From NCBI RefSeq assembly GCF_900631945.1, contig NZ_UZWE01000023.1, positions 78,973 to 142,972 on the forward strand: 64,000 nucleotides of DNA, written 5' to 3'. Shown one piece after another: positions 8,870-18,004 of the stretch. Numbering within the stretch: position 1 is the first letter of the stretch; every line of letters starts with the position of its first letter. A program made the translations under genes and the position numbers. The stretch comes from Paracoccus haematequi. Lineage in GTDB: Bacteria; Pseudomonadota; Alphaproteobacteria; Rhodobacterales; Rhodobacteraceae. The notes under the pieces were generated by a model that ran no database searches, was not told the origin of the DNA, and was given only the letters and a program-made list of their open reading frames with translations.

Positions 8870-10641
8870 ACCGGCCAGACCATCAGGATCAGCGGCACCC
8901 CGGTCAGCACCACCAGCACCGACAGGGGCAGCCCCAGCCGGGGATAGTCGCTGAAGCGGTATCCGCCCGGCCCCATCACCAGGGTGTTGCACTGATGCCC
9001 GATGGGGGTCAGGAAATCGCAGCCCGCACCCACGGCGACGGCCATCAGGAAGGCTTCGGGGGCATAGCCCAGCGTGCCCGCGAAGGTCACCGCGATGGGG
9101 GCCATTACCAGCACCGTGGCCGCATTGTTCAGGAACGGCGTTACCGCCATCGCCGCGACCATGATCAGCGCCAGGGCGCCCCAGACCGGCAGCCCGGTCG
9201 CCACGCCCGACAGCCAGGCGCCGATCAGGTCGGTGCCGCCGGTCGTCTGCAACGCCTCGCTGACGGGGATCAGCGCGCCCAGCATGACCAGCAGCGGCCA
9301 TTCCACGGCCTCGTAGGCCAGTTCCGGGCTGATCGCGCCGGTCACGATCATCAGCACCGCCGCGCCGAAGAAGGCGATGGCGACCGGCAGGATCCCGGCG
9401 GCGGTCAGGCCCATCGCGGCGGCCAGGATCAGGATCGGCATCAGCTCCTTGCGCACGCTGCCGATGCGCAGGTTGCGTTCCGCCAGAGGCAGCAGGCCAA
9501 GGCTGCGCATCCGTTCGGGCAGCAGTTCCACCGGGCCTTGCAGCAGCAGCACGTCGCCCGCCTGAAGCCGCGTCCTGGACAACCGTTCGGTCATGCGATG
9601 GCCCGACCGGGACACGGCCAGCAGGCTGATGCCCTGTTCGTCGAACAGCCGGATGCTGCCCGCGCTTTTGCCGATCAGGGCCGAGGTGACGGTCGTCACC
9701 GCCTCGATCACGCCGATCCGGCTGGCGGGCAGGTCCAGCTTCGAGGCGGCATCATGACCGGCCAGTTCCAGCCCGCCCTTGGCGACGGCGCGTTCCAGCC
9801 CGTCCGGCTCGCCCCGCAGCAGCAGGATGTCGCCTTCCTGGATCACCGTGTCGAACAGCACGACCTTGCGCCGCTCGCCGCCCCGGATCAGGCCGGTCAC
9901 GGTGATCTCTCCGTCGGCCATGCCGATCAGCGCGCCGATGGTGCGCCCGGCGGCGGCGGATCCGTCGGGCACGGTCGCTTCGGTGTTGTAGTCGCTGATC
10001 TTCACCGCTTCGCCCAGGGACGCGGTGGCGCGGCGGTCCGACGGCAGCAGCCGCCAGGCGACCATCAGGAAGGCGACGCCCACCGCCGACAGGCCCAGGC
10101 CCACAGGTGCGAAATCGAACATGCGGAAGGGCTGGCCGGTCATGTCCTGGCGCACCTCCGACACGATGATGTTGGGGGACGTGCCGACCAGGGTGATCAA
10201 CCCGCCCAGCAGCGACCCGAAGGACATCGGCATCAGATAGAGCGAGGGCGACTGCCCGGATTTCTTCGCCATCTTCAGCGCGGCGGGCATCATCATCGCA
10301 AGCGCGCCGATGTTCTTGACCAGCGACGACAGCAGCGTCACGGTGCCGACCAGCACCAGAAGCTGCACCCCCATGGTGGTCAGCCGGCGCACCAGCCACC
10401 GCAGCGCGGCGTCGATGATGCCCGACCGCGACACGGCGGCGCTGACGACCAGGGCGCTGCCGACGATGATGACGATATCGTTGCCGAAGCCGGTGAAGGC
10501 CTCGTCCGGCGACACGGTGCCCGCCAGCAGGGATGCCAGCAAGGCCAGCATCGCCACCACGTCATAGCGGATTCTGCCCCAGATGAACAACGCCATCATC
10601 ACGCCGACGATGGCGAAGGCAAGCATCTGCTGTACGGTCAT
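8866..10641 (-). CDS. SLC13-family permease with two central TrkA-C (RCK-C) domains
   Basis: A 591-residue membrane protein. The N-terminal membrane half includes GFGNDIVIIVGSALVVSAAV and SFGSLLGGLITLVGTSPN. Residues about 205-370 are soluble and contain two RCK-C-like repeats (GALIGMADGEITVTGLIRGG and IGKSAGSIRLFDEQGISLL, each followed by GDILLL/GDVLLL). The C-terminal membrane half ends FLTPIGHQCNTLVMGPGGY. This DASS/SLC13 architecture transports anions such as sulfate or dicarboxylates, driven by Na+ or H+. The sulfate-activation genes 5 kb away make sulfate attractive, but that link is only inference. Confidence 0.85.
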   Translation of the reverse strand: MTVQQMLAFAIVGVMMALFIWGRIRYDVVAMLALLASLLAGTVSPDEAFTGFGNDIVIIVGSALVVSAAVSRSGIIDAALRWLVRRLTTMGVQLLVLVGTVTLLSSLVKNIGALAMMMPAALKMAKKSGQSPSLYLMPMSFGSLLGGLITLVGTSPNIIVSEVRQDMTGQPFRMFDFAPVGLGLSAVGVAFLMVAWRLLPSDRRATASLGEAVKISDYNTEATVPDGSAAAGRTIGALIGMADGEITVTGLIRGGERRKVVLFDTVIQEGDILLLRGEPDGLERAVAKGGLELAGHDAASKLDLPASRIGVIEAVTTVTSALIGKSAGSIRLFDEQGISLLAVSRSGHRMTERLSRTRLQAGDVLLLQGPVELLPERMRSLGLLPLAERNLRIGSVRKELMPILILAAAMGLTAAGILPVAIAFFGAAVLMIVTGAISPELAYEAVEWPLLVMLGALIPVSEALQTTGGTDLIGAWLSGVATGLPVWGALALIMVAAMAVTPFLNNAATVLVMAPIAVTFAGTLGYAPEAFLMAVAVGAGCDFLTPIGHQCNTLVMGPGGYRFSDYPRLGLPLSVLVVLTGVPLILMVWPV

Positions 10642-10686
10642 GAAATCGCCCCCTGTTCCCCGTCCAGGCGAAGGGGATCACCGCAA

Positions 10687-10717
10687 AACCGGCGGGCAGG
10701 AGATTTGGTTGCCGGTT
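10687..10717 (-). terminator. Probable terminator of the first siderophore ABC operon
   Basis: Read on the minus strand, 45 bases after the ATPase stop codon, a 7-bp stem (AACCGGC/GCCGGTT, arms at 10711-10717 and 10687-10693) is followed by TTTTGCGG. The 17-base loop is long, so the confidence is moderate. Confidence 0.45.
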
Positions 10718-10761
10718 CGGGATGGGAAAGAGCGAAGATTTTTCTCTGTCCCGGCGCTGCG

Positions 10762-11571
10762 TCAGCCTTGGTCCGCCGCCATCCGGTGCCGCCCGATGGG
10801 CAGCATCATCGGCCGCCCCGAGGTCGGGTCGGGGATGATCCGGCTGTCCAAGCCGAAGACGGCGCGGACGGTATCGCGGGTCAGCACCTCTGGCGGGGTG
10901 CCCTGGGCATAGAGGCGGCCGTCGGCCATCGCGACTAGGCGGTCGGCATATCGCGCGGCCAGGTTCAGGTCGTGCAGCACCATCACCACGGTGGTGCCGC
11001 GCCGGTGGTTCAGGTCGGTCAGCAGGTCCAGGACCTCGACCTGGTGGCTGATGTCCAGGAAGGTCGTGGGTTCGTCCAGCAGCAGAAGGTCCGTTTCCTG
11101 CGCCAGCGCCATCGCGATCCAGACCCGCTGGCGCTGACCGCCCGACAGCTCGTCCACCGCGCGTTCGGCCAGATCCAGGGTCTTGGTGGCCTCCAGCGCG
11201 GCGGCGACGGCCTGGTCGTCGCGGGGCGACCAGCGGGACAGGATGCCGTGATGGGGATGGCGGCCCCGGCCGACCAGGTCGGCGACGGTGATCCCTTCGG
11301 GCGCGATGGGCGATTGCGGCAGCAGACCCATGACCTGCGCGACACGGCGGGGGGCCATGCGGTGGATGGCCTTGCCGTCCAGCAGCACCTGGCCCGCGCG
11401 CGGCGACAGCAGCCGCGACATGGTGCGCAGCAGCGTCGATTTCCCGCAGGCATTTGCGCCGACGATGGCGGTGATCCGGCCCGGCACCACGTCCAGATCC
11501 AGATCCCGCAGGATCAGCCGGTCGCCATAGCCCGCGGCAAGGTGCCGGACGGAAAGGGAATGGTCAGTCAC
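10762..11571 (-). CDS. Iron-siderophore ABC transporter ATP-binding protein (FepC/FecE type)
   Basis: A 269-residue ATPase. Walker A is GANACGKST, with Ala-Cys where most relatives have Asn-Gly. The signature is LSGGQRQRVWIAMALAQ, Walker B is LLLLDEPTTFLD, and the H-loop histidine lies in VMVLHDLNLAARY. These features are typical of ATPases that energise FecCD-type siderophore importers. The start is taken as GTG 11571, whose bases overlap the stop of the upstream permease (GTGA). It is the last gene of the order binding protein, permease, permease, ATPase. Iron control is expected, but no Fur, Irr or RirA box was identified. Confidence 0.92.
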   Translation of the reverse strand: MTDHSLSVRHLAAGYGDRLILRDLDLDVVPGRITAIVGANACGKSTLLRTMSRLLSPRAGQVLLDGKAIHRMAPRRVAQVMGLLPQSPIAPEGITVADLVGRGRHPHHGILSRWSPRDDQAVAAALEATKTLDLAERAVDELSGGQRQRVWIAMALAQETDLLLLDEPTTFLDISHQVEVLDLLTDLNHRRGTTVVMVLHDLNLAARYADRLVAMADGRLYAQGTPPEVLTRDTVRAVFGLDSRIIPDPTSGRPMMLPIGRHRMAADQG

Positions 11572-12596
11572 AAGGATCCTCCGGCGCGGTTCACGCGCAC
11601 GATCAGCCAGATCAGATAGGGCGCGCCCAGGGCGCCGGTGACGACGCCCACCGGAAAGCGCGCGGGCAGCAGGAACTGGCCCACGTAATCGCCGCCCAGC
11701 ACCAGCAAGGCCCCCACCAGGGCCGAGGGGACCAGCACGGATCCGTTCGGCCCCAGGATCCGCGCGGCGATGGGGGCGGACAGGAAGGCCACGAAGGCCA
11801 CCGGGCCGGTGACGGCGGTGGCGACGGCGATCAGGCCCACGGCCGACACGATCACCAGCATCCGCGTCAGCGCGACATTCGTGCCAAGCGCGGCGGCGGT
11901 ATCGTCGCCCAGCCGCAGCGATTCCAGGTCGCGGGTGCGGCTGACCAGCAAACCGCCGAACAGGGCCAGAGACAGCAGGATCGGCAGCGCCTGGGACAGT
12001 TGCGCGCCGTTCACGCTGCCGGTCAGCCACCGCATCGCCTCGGCCAGATACCAGGATGGCGCGCGCGTCAGGACATAGGCGATGAAGCTGTCCAGCATGG
12101 CCGAGACGCCGATGCCGACCAGGATCAGCCGCGTTCCCGCCACCCCTCCCTGCCAGGACAGGGCATAGATCAGCAGGGCGACGCCCAGCCCGGCGGCGAC
12201 CGCGAAGGCCGACACCACCGGCCCGTCCAGCCCCAGAATGACGATGGCAAAGACCGCCGCCGCGCTGGCGCCCCGGCTGATGCCGATGATGTCCGGGCTG
12301 GCCAGCGGATTGCGCAGCATGATCTGGAAGGCCGCGCCGCCCAGGCCGAAGGACAGCCCGGCCAGGATCGCCATGACCGCGCGCGGCAGCCGCAGCTGGC
12401 CCACGGCGAAGGATGCGCCGGGCACGTCCTGGCCCGCCAGCACCCGCAGCACGGTGCCGGGCGGCACGAAGGACTGGCCCAGCATCAGCGTCAGCGCGAA
12501 TCCCGCCAGCAGCAGGGTCAGCGCGCCCGCGACGACGGTGGCGCGCCGCCGGCTGCGGCGCCGGCGTCCGGCGGCGACCAGGTTCAGGGCCGTCAT
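11568..12596 (-). CDS. Iron-siderophore ABC transporter permease (FecCD family), second subunit
   Basis: A 342-residue FecCD permease with an Arg-rich cytoplasmic N terminus and about 9-10 membrane helices. LRLPRAVMAILAGLSFGLGGAAFQIMLRNPLASPDIIGIS is the family block, and GPVAFVAFLSAPIAARILG is the conserved loop that contacts the ATPase. ATG 12596 overlaps the stop of the upstream permease (ATGA). It forms the inner-membrane channel with the permease at 12593-13633. Confidence 0.92.
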   Translation of the reverse strand: MTALNLVAAGRRRRSRRRATVVAGALTLLLAGFALTLMLGQSFVPPGTVLRVLAGQDVPGASFAVGQLRLPRAVMAILAGLSFGLGGAAFQIMLRNPLASPDIIGISRGASAAAVFAIVILGLDGPVVSAFAVAAGLGVALLIYALSWQGGVAGTRLILVGIGVSAMLDSFIAYVLTRAPSWYLAEAMRWLTGSVNGAQLSQALPILLSLALFGGLLVSRTRDLESLRLGDDTAAALGTNVALTRMLVIVSAVGLIAVATAVTGPVAFVAFLSAPIAARILGPNGSVLVPSALVGALLVLGGDYVGQFLLPARFPVGVVTGALGAPYLIWLIVRVNRAGGSL

Positions 12597-13633
12597 AGTT
12601 CGCGGACCCTGGCGCGGCGCACGATCCAGATGAAGAAGGGCGCGCCGATGAAGGCGGTGACGATGCCCACGTCCAGCTCGGACGGCCGGGCGATCAGGCG
12701 GCCCGCGATGTCCGAGGCGATCAGCAGGCAGGCCCCCGCCAGGGCGGAAAAGGGCAGCAGCCAGCGGTGGTCGACGCCCACCAGGACGCGGCACAGATGC
12801 GGCACGATCAGGCCCACGAAGCCGATCGGCCCGCAGACCGCCGTCACCGCCCCGCACAGCAGGATCGCGCCCAGGGCGGCCATGGCGCGGGCAAGGGCCA
12901 CGCGCTCGCCCAGGCCTGCCGCCATGTCGTCGCCCAGGGCCAGCGAGTTCAGCTTGCGCGCGCTGGCCAGGCCGATCGCGAAACCCGCCGCCAGGAACGG
13001 CAGGACCGGAGTCAGGCGCGCGAAGGTCGCGCCGCCGACGCCGCCCACCTGCCAGGATTGCAGGCCACCCGCGACATCGCCGCGCGACAGCATGATCGCC
13101 AGCACCAGCGACAGGAACGCGACCGAGGTGGCGACCCCCGCAAGCGCCAGCTTCAGAGGCGTCGGCCCCCCTCGGCCCAGCGATCCGATGGCATAGACGA
13201 AGACCGCCGTCGCCGCCGCGCCGCCGATCGCCACCCAGATATAGGCCTGCGCGGACGAGATCCCGAAGAAGGCCACCGCCACCGCGACCGCCAGGGACGC
13301 GCCCAGGTTCACCCCCAGGATCCCCGGATCGGCCAGGGGGTTGCGCGTCACGCCCTGCATGATTGCCCCCGACAGGCCGAGCGCCGCCCCGGCCAGAGCG
13401 GCCAGCAGCGTGCGCGGGATCCGCGCCGCCGCCGCCGCCTGGCCGATGCTGTCCACCCGTCCCCGCAGCGCGGCGGCGATGTCGTCCCAGCCGACCTCTC
13501 GGGTGCCGATGGCCACCGACAGCGCGCACAGACCCGCCAGCAGCGCCAGCATCACCGCCAGCCAGCCCGCGCGGATGCGGTTCGACCGGGGCGCGAGGCG
13601 CGCGCGCGGCAGCGGGTTGGCGGCCGCCGTCAT
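12593..13633 (-). CDS. Iron-siderophore ABC transporter permease (FecCD family), first subunit
   Basis: A 346-residue FecCD permease. IPRTLLAALAGAALGLSGAIMQGVTRNPLADPGILGVN and CGPIGFVGLIVPHLCRVLVGVDHR carry the family hallmarks, including the ATPase-coupling loop. ATG 13633 overlaps the stop of the binding-protein gene (ATGA), so translation of the four genes is coupled. The C terminus (FFIWIVRRARVREL) is typical. It partners the 342-residue permease downstream. Confidence 0.92.
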   Translation of the reverse strand: MTAAANPLPRARLAPRSNRIRAGWLAVMLALLAGLCALSVAIGTREVGWDDIAAALRGRVDSIGQAAAAARIPRTLLAALAGAALGLSGAIMQGVTRNPLADPGILGVNLGASLAVAVAVAFFGISSAQAYIWVAIGGAAATAVFVYAIGSLGRGGPTPLKLALAGVATSVAFLSLVLAIMLSRGDVAGGLQSWQVGGVGGATFARLTPVLPFLAAGFAIGLASARKLNSLALGDDMAAGLGERVALARAMAALGAILLCGAVTAVCGPIGFVGLIVPHLCRVLVGVDHRWLLPFSALAGACLLIASDIAGRLIARPSELDVGIVTAFIGAPFFIWIVRRARVREL

Positions 13634-14598
13634 TCGGACTTCTGCGCGGCCTCGGCCAGCAGGGCGGCGTAATCCTCCAGCACATAGGGAAGGCCCAGCG
13701 GCGTCGGGTTGGCGGCATTGCCCAGCGGGTCGTTCCTCAGGACGACGATGGCGTCGTTGGCGACGGCGGGCATGTGCCTGAACAGCGGATCCTGCCGCAT
13801 CGCCGCCAGCAGGACCGGCCCGCCATAGGTCACGACGATATCCACATCGTCGAAGGCGTCGATCCGTTCGGCGCTGATCGACCCGAAGAACTGCCCCGGC
13901 TGCGTCGCCTGAATCACGCTTTCGGGCATCGACAGGCCCAGATCCTGGAAGAATTTCACCCGCGTGTCGTTGGCGCTGTAGAAGTTGATGACGGACAGGT
14001 TGGTCGTGTCCAGATGCGTCACGAACATCGCCGTCTTGCCCTGCAACTGAGGGTGGCGGGCGATGGCCTGGGCGATCTGCCCCTCCATCCGGGCGATCAG
14101 GGCGTCGCCCTCGGCGGCCATGCCCATGCCCGCGCTGTTCATGCGGATCATCTGCCGCCATTCGGTCGTCCAGGCGCCGTCGGGATAGGCCACGACCGGC
14201 GCGATCCGGGACAGCGTGTCGTAATCGGCCTGGGTCAGCCCGGAATAGGCGGCCAGGATCACGTCGGGCTGCGTCGCCGCCACCCTTTCGAAGTCGATGC
14301 CGTCGCCCTCGTCGAACAGCACCGGCGTCTGGGCGCCCAGTTCGGCCAGTTTCTCCTCGACCCATGGCAGCACACCGTCGCCGTCGTCATCGCCGTAATT
14401 CGCCGCAGCCATCCCCACCGGCACCACGCCCAGAGCCAGGGGAACCTCGTGGTTGCCGGAATTGACGGTCGCCACGCGCTGCGGCTTTTCCGCGATGACG
14501 GTGCTGCCGAAGGCATGGGGGATGGTGATCGGATAGTCCTGGGCCGCGGCAAGGGCGGGCAGCAGCAGGGCGGCAAGGCCGATGGCAAGACGGATCAT
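13630..14598 (-). CDS. Iron-siderophore ABC transporter periplasmic binding protein
   Basis: A 322-residue protein with a Sec signal peptide (about residues 1-19, LLLPALAAAQ) and a class III binding-protein fold: KPQRVATVNSGNHEVPLALG near the N terminus, FERVAATQPDVILAAYSGLT in the middle and GGPVLLAAMRQDPLFRHMPAV late. It binds the ferric siderophore and hands it to the two permeases downstream. ATG 14598 has AGGAGA about 9 bases upstream and starts directly at the signal peptide. The frame remains open for 57 further upstream codons without homology. It is divergent from the TonB-dependent receptor. Confidence 0.9.
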   Translation of the reverse strand: MIRLAIGLAALLLPALAAAQDYPITIPHAFGSTVIAEKPQRVATVNSGNHEVPLALGVVPVGMAAANYGDDDGDGVLPWVEEKLAELGAQTPVLFDEGDGIDFERVAATQPDVILAAYSGLTQADYDTLSRIAPVVAYPDGAWTTEWRQMIRMNSAGMGMAAEGDALIARMEGQIAQAIARHPQLQGKTAMFVTHLDTTNLSVINFYSANDTRVKFFQDLGLSMPESVIQATQPGQFFGSISAERIDAFDDVDIVVTYGGPVLLAAMRQDPLFRHMPAVANDAIVVLRNDPLGNAANPTPLGLPYVLEDYAALLAEAAQKSE

Positions 14599-14905
14599 GG
14601 GCGCGATCTCCTGTGACAGGCCAAGGCTTTTTCGCGTCGCGGCGGTCCCGTCAACCCCGACCAAGGGCCTGTTCGCACGGGCATTAACACTTTTCCATGG
14701 ATTCCGACAAAAACAGTGGGATTCTTCAAGACAGGCGCGCGCCGCCGCTCCTATAAGCCCCGCCAGCATGATCGGCGCGCCGTCCCGCGCTTTCCCTCGG
14801 GTGCCGGCGGCTCAAGGTCATTCCAGGGCCAGCCAGCCTGCGGACCCTCTCTGATCCGACGGCAGCCAGCAGCGTCAACACAACATCCATGCGGGACTTC
14901 GAACC
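14599..14905. promoter_or_regulatory. Divergent promoter region between the siderophore ABC operon and its receptor
   Basis: A 307-base non-coding stretch. For the minus-strand operon, TTGTCG (complement of 14705-14710) and TTAATG (complement of 14682-14687) are separated by 17 bases and form a plausible promoter. For the receptor, CTATAAG near 14750-14757 resembles a -10 element without a good -35. I see no clear Fur, Irr or RirA palindrome. No small reading frame with convincing features was found. Confidence 0.4.
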
Positions 14906-17026
14906 ATGGCACATGACATCTCATGCGGCGCCCGCCGCACCCTGACGGCCCTGCTTCTGGGCTGCACGGCGCTGATCGCGTCCCCGGCCCTTGCCCAGGA
15001 CGCGGGCACCGGGACCGAGGCGTCCCCCTATCGCCTGTCGCCGATCCTGATCAATGCGGAGGGACAGTTCGACGACGATGCGAATTCCATCGTGGCCCGC
15101 GAACTGTGGGTGGGCGGCAAGGTCGCGACCAGCATTCTGGATACCCCGGCATCGGTGTCGGTCATCACCGAAAAGGAAGTCCGCGACCGCAGGGCCACAA
15201 CGCTGGAGGAGGTGCTGAGCTATTCCTCGGGCATCCATACCGATTACTACGGCACGGACGACCGCAACGAATATTTCCTGGTCCGGGGGTTCGAGGCGAC
15301 GACCTATCGCGACGGCCTGACCCTGGGATCCATGCGCAGCGCCCGCGAGGAACCCTATGCGTTCGAACGGACCGAGGTGATCCGGGGCGGAAACTCGACC
15401 CTGTTCGGCACCTCGGATCCGGGCGGCACGATCAACTTCGTCACCAAGCAGCCGCGCTTCGAGCGGTTCGGCGAGGTCTATGGCTCGGTCGGATCGCCGC
15501 GCAACGCCGAATACGGCTTCGATGCGGGCGATGTGCTGAACGCCGAAGGGACGCTGGCCTATCGGCTGACCGCCAAGGTCCAGGACGGCGAACGGGATTA
15601 CGATCATTCCCGGAACGACAGCCGCTTCCTGATGGGCGGGCTGTCCTGGCAGCCCGGCACCGCCACGACGCTGAGCGTGGTCGCCGATTACCTGAAGCGC
15701 GAAAACACCCCCAACAGCGGCGGCTATCCGCTGGACCGCAAATACGACCGCAGCGATTTCTTCGGAGAGCCGGATTTCAACTATCAGAATGTCGAGCGCG
15801 CCAGCATCACCGGATTGCTGGAACATGACTTCGACAACGGCCTGAACCTGCGCGCGAACCTGCGCTACAGCGACCTGAAAAGCGATTTCGGCTATGTGTA
15901 TCTGTCGGACAGCCCGGCGCGGGTCGGCACGGTCGTGGATCGCTGGTATTTCGGGGGCGACAACACCGCCGAGGAACTGATCGGCAACGTCATCCTGCAA
16001 TACGACCGCAGCTTCGACCGTTTCGACAGCAGCACCGTCGCCGGACTGGAATTCCGCGACGCGTCGACCAGCAGCGCGCCGTTCTATGGGCTTTACACCC
16101 CCATCGACATTGCGAACCCGGTCTATTCCGGCGCGCCCGGCACCCTGGCCGCGCCCTATGAATTGCGCGACAACGACTACAAGACCAAATCGCTGTTCGT
16201 GCAGCAGAACCTGTCCTTCGACGACCGCTTCATCGCGACCGTCGGCCTGCGCCATGACTGGCTGGACATCCGGGAAACGCTGAACGGCGTGCAGACCAGC
16301 GACGATTTCTCGGAAACCTCGATCCGGGGGGCGCTGACCTACAAGGTCAACAGCGAGATCTCGACCTATGTCAGCTATGTCGAATCTGTCGCGCCTCCGG
16401 GTGTGGGCGTCGAACCGGAACGGGGCGAGCAATACGAACTGGGCGTGAAATATCAGCCGCTGGGGACCAACGCGCTGATCTCGGCCTCGGTCTATGACCT
16501 GACCAAGAACAACGTCACCGTGGCGGTGGTCCAGCCGGACGGCAACATCACCCGCGAACTGGTTGGCGAACAGCGGGTGCGCGGCTTCGATCTGGAAGGC
16601 AAGGCCGAACTGGGCGGCAATGTCGACGTGATCGCGTCCTATTCGTATATGAAGTCCGACGTCGTGCGGTCCGGGCCGATCCGGGGCGTGGACGTGGAAG
16701 GAAACGAATTCGGCAACGTCCCCAACCACATGGCGTCGTTGTGGGTAAACTATACCCTGCCTGGCGATCAAACCCGCGGCGACATGCGCTTCGGCTTGGG
16801 CGCGCGCTATGTCGGGTCGTATTTCTTCGCGATCTCGAACAATACCGGCAAGGCCGAATCGTCGGTCACGCTGGACGCCGCCTTCAACTATCAGGTGCAG
16901 GAAAACACCAACCTGGCCCTGAACATCAGCAACCTGCTGGACGATCAGCATGTCGTCGGCAGCGGCACGGCGGATTACTATAACCCCGGCCGTGCCGTCG
17001 CCGTGACCCTGCGCCACAGCTGGTAA
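14906..17026 (+). CDS. TonB-dependent siderophore receptor (locus 1)
   Basis: A 706-residue outer-membrane receptor. A signal peptide ends near residue 30 (LIASPALAQD). The plug domain carries TPASVSVITEKEVRDRRA, EEVLSYSSGI, VRGFEATTYRDGL and VIRGGNSTLFGTSDPGGTIN. The 22-strand barrel follows and ends in RAVAVTLRHSW with the C-terminal aromatic. It belongs to the FhuA/FoxA-like siderophore receptors and would import ferric siderophore for the divergent ABC system, powered by TonB. The stop codon is 6 bases from that of the convergent AraC regulator. The siderophore cannot be named from sequence. Confidence 0.93.
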   Translation: MAHDISCGARRTLTALLLGCTALIASPALAQDAGTGTEASPYRLSPILINAEGQFDDDANSIVARELWVGGKVATSILDTPASVSVITEKEVRDRRATTLEEVLSYSSGIHTDYYGTDDRNEYFLVRGFEATTYRDGLTLGSMRSAREEPYAFERTEVIRGGNSTLFGTSDPGGTINFVTKQPRFERFGEVYGSVGSPRNAEYGFDAGDVLNAEGTLAYRLTAKVQDGERDYDHSRNDSRFLMGGLSWQPGTATTLSVVADYLKRENTPNSGGYPLDRKYDRSDFFGEPDFNYQNVERASITGLLEHDFDNGLNLRANLRYSDLKSDFGYVYLSDSPARVGTVVDRWYFGGDNTAEELIGNVILQYDRSFDRFDSSTVAGLEFRDASTSSAPFYGLYTPIDIANPVYSGAPGTLAAPYELRDNDYKTKSLFVQQNLSFDDRFIATVGLRHDWLDIRETLNGVQTSDDFSETSIRGALTYKVNSEISTYVSYVESVAPPGVGVEPERGEQYELGVKYQPLGTNALISASVYDLTKNNVTVAVVQPDGNITRELVGEQRVRGFDLEGKAELGGNVDVIASYSYMKSDVVRSGPIRGVDVEGNEFGNVPNHMASLWVNYTLPGDQTRGDMRFGLGARYVGSYFFAISNNTGKAESSVTLDAAFNYQVQENTNLALNISNLLDDQHVVGSGTADYYNPGRAVAVTLRHSW

Positions 17027-17032
17027 CAGGCG

Positions 17033-17926
17033 CTATTCCGCGATCCGCATCCGCCGCCACGCGGCGGGTGTTTCCCCCGCGACCTGCCGGAAGGCGCGCG
17101 TCAGATGCGCCTGGTCGGAAAAGCCCAGATGCGCGGCCACATCGGCCACGGTCAGGGCGCGGTCGGTCAGCAGGCGCTGCGCCTGGGCGATCCGCTGGGC
17201 CAGTTGCCATTGCAGGGGCGTCTGGCCCGTCGTCTGCTTGAAGACCGCCGCGAACCAGCTTTCCGACAGCCCGACCGCCGCCGCCATCTCGGCCACGGTC
17301 ATGCGCCGGTCCTGGCGCGCGTGCAGCCGGGCCGTCAGCCTGCGCATCTGCGCAGGCGTCAGCCCGCCCGAGGCGCTGTCCTGGCCCTGTGGCGGGATGT
17401 CCAGAAGCCCGGTCGCGATGCTTCCCACCAGGTTTTCGGCAAAGACCGGATGGCGCGCGGGCTGCGACACCTCGTCCACCAGCAGACCGGCCAGGACGGA
17501 CAGCGCCGGGGCGTCCTGGATCTCGACCGGGCGGCGCAGGACCGACAGCGCGTCCGACGCGCCAAGCGAGGGCGACAGGAACCGCAGCAGCCGGTCGCGG
17601 TGGATATGCAGGTCCAGATGCGCGAAATGATGCGCGCCGGTGAAGTTGGACCAGATCGGCATCCCCGCCGGGACATACAGCGCCCGCATCATCGGCCGGG
17701 CATGGGCGGCCATGCCCGCGTCGCGGTTCGAGATCAGGATATGGTCCGACACGTCGTTCAGAAAGAACACGATGCGCGGGTCGGGCGACAGGTAATAACC
17801 CGTGGCGCCTGCCTGCGCCTCGGCCTGCCAATAGACGCTGGCCACGCCGTCCAGGCCGCGCCAGCAAACCGGCGCCACGGCCCGGATGCCATCGGTCCGG
17901 CAGGTCATCCTGTGCAGGTAGCTCAT
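17033..17926 (-). CDS. AraC-family transcriptional regulator
   Basis: A 297-residue protein. The C-terminal 100 residues hold the two helix-turn-helix units of AraC proteins: MTVAEMAAAVGLSESWFAAV followed by QTPLQWQLAQRIAQAQRLL, then TVADVAAHLGFSDQAHLTRA and FRQVAGETPAAWRR. The N-terminal 190 residues are a ligand-sensing part without a recognised motif. Lying between the receptor and the siderophore-interacting reductase, it probably activates siderophore uptake genes in response to ferric siderophore, as PchR-type regulators do. It is divergent from the reductase and separated from it by an inverted repeat at 17955-17970. Confidence 0.88.
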   Translation of the reverse strand: MSYLHRMTCRTDGIRAVAPVCWRGLDGVASVYWQAEAQAGATGYYLSPDPRIVFFLNDVSDHILISNRDAGMAAHARPMMRALYVPAGMPIWSNFTGAHHFAHLDLHIHRDRLLRFLSPSLGASDALSVLRRPVEIQDAPALSVLAGLLVDEVSQPARHPVFAENLVGSIATGLLDIPPQGQDSASGGLTPAQMRRLTARLHARQDRRMTVAEMAAAVGLSESWFAAVFKQTTGQTPLQWQLAQRIAQAQRLLTDRALTVADVAAHLGFSDQAHLTRAFRQVAGETPAAWRRMRIAE

Positions 17927-17954
17927 CGCGGGTTCAGCGGTTTCGATATTGTTG

Positions 17955-17970
17955 ACTGAATTTGTTCAGT
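17955..17970. promoter_or_regulatory. Inverted repeat between the AraC regulator and the siderophore-interacting gene
   Basis: ACTGAA and TTCAGT (6-bp arms, 4-base spacer) lie in the 78-base divergent region. TTGACT at 17952-17957 overlaps the left arm and could be a -35 element for the plus-strand gene. It is a likely operator for the AraC protein or an iron regulator; this is inferred from position and symmetry. Confidence 0.4.
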
Positions 17971-18004
17971 ATAAGAAAAGCGCATAAATGGAAAGGCCCG
18001 CGTC

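Noticed and set aside
6317..9301. Long minus-strand open frame opposite the AI-2E exporter and nhaA.
   Set aside because: It is Arg/Gln/His-rich with no recognisable domain and lies entirely opposite well-supported genes; it is a by-product of high GC content.
7852..10938. Very long plus-strand open frame across nhaA and the SLC13 gene.
   Set aside because: It has a composition typical of antisense high-GC frames and no domain, and two real genes explain the DNA.
14599..14905. Fur, Irr or RirA box in the siderophore promoter region.
   Set aside because: No sequence close to the known consensus could be found by eye; naming one would be guesswork.
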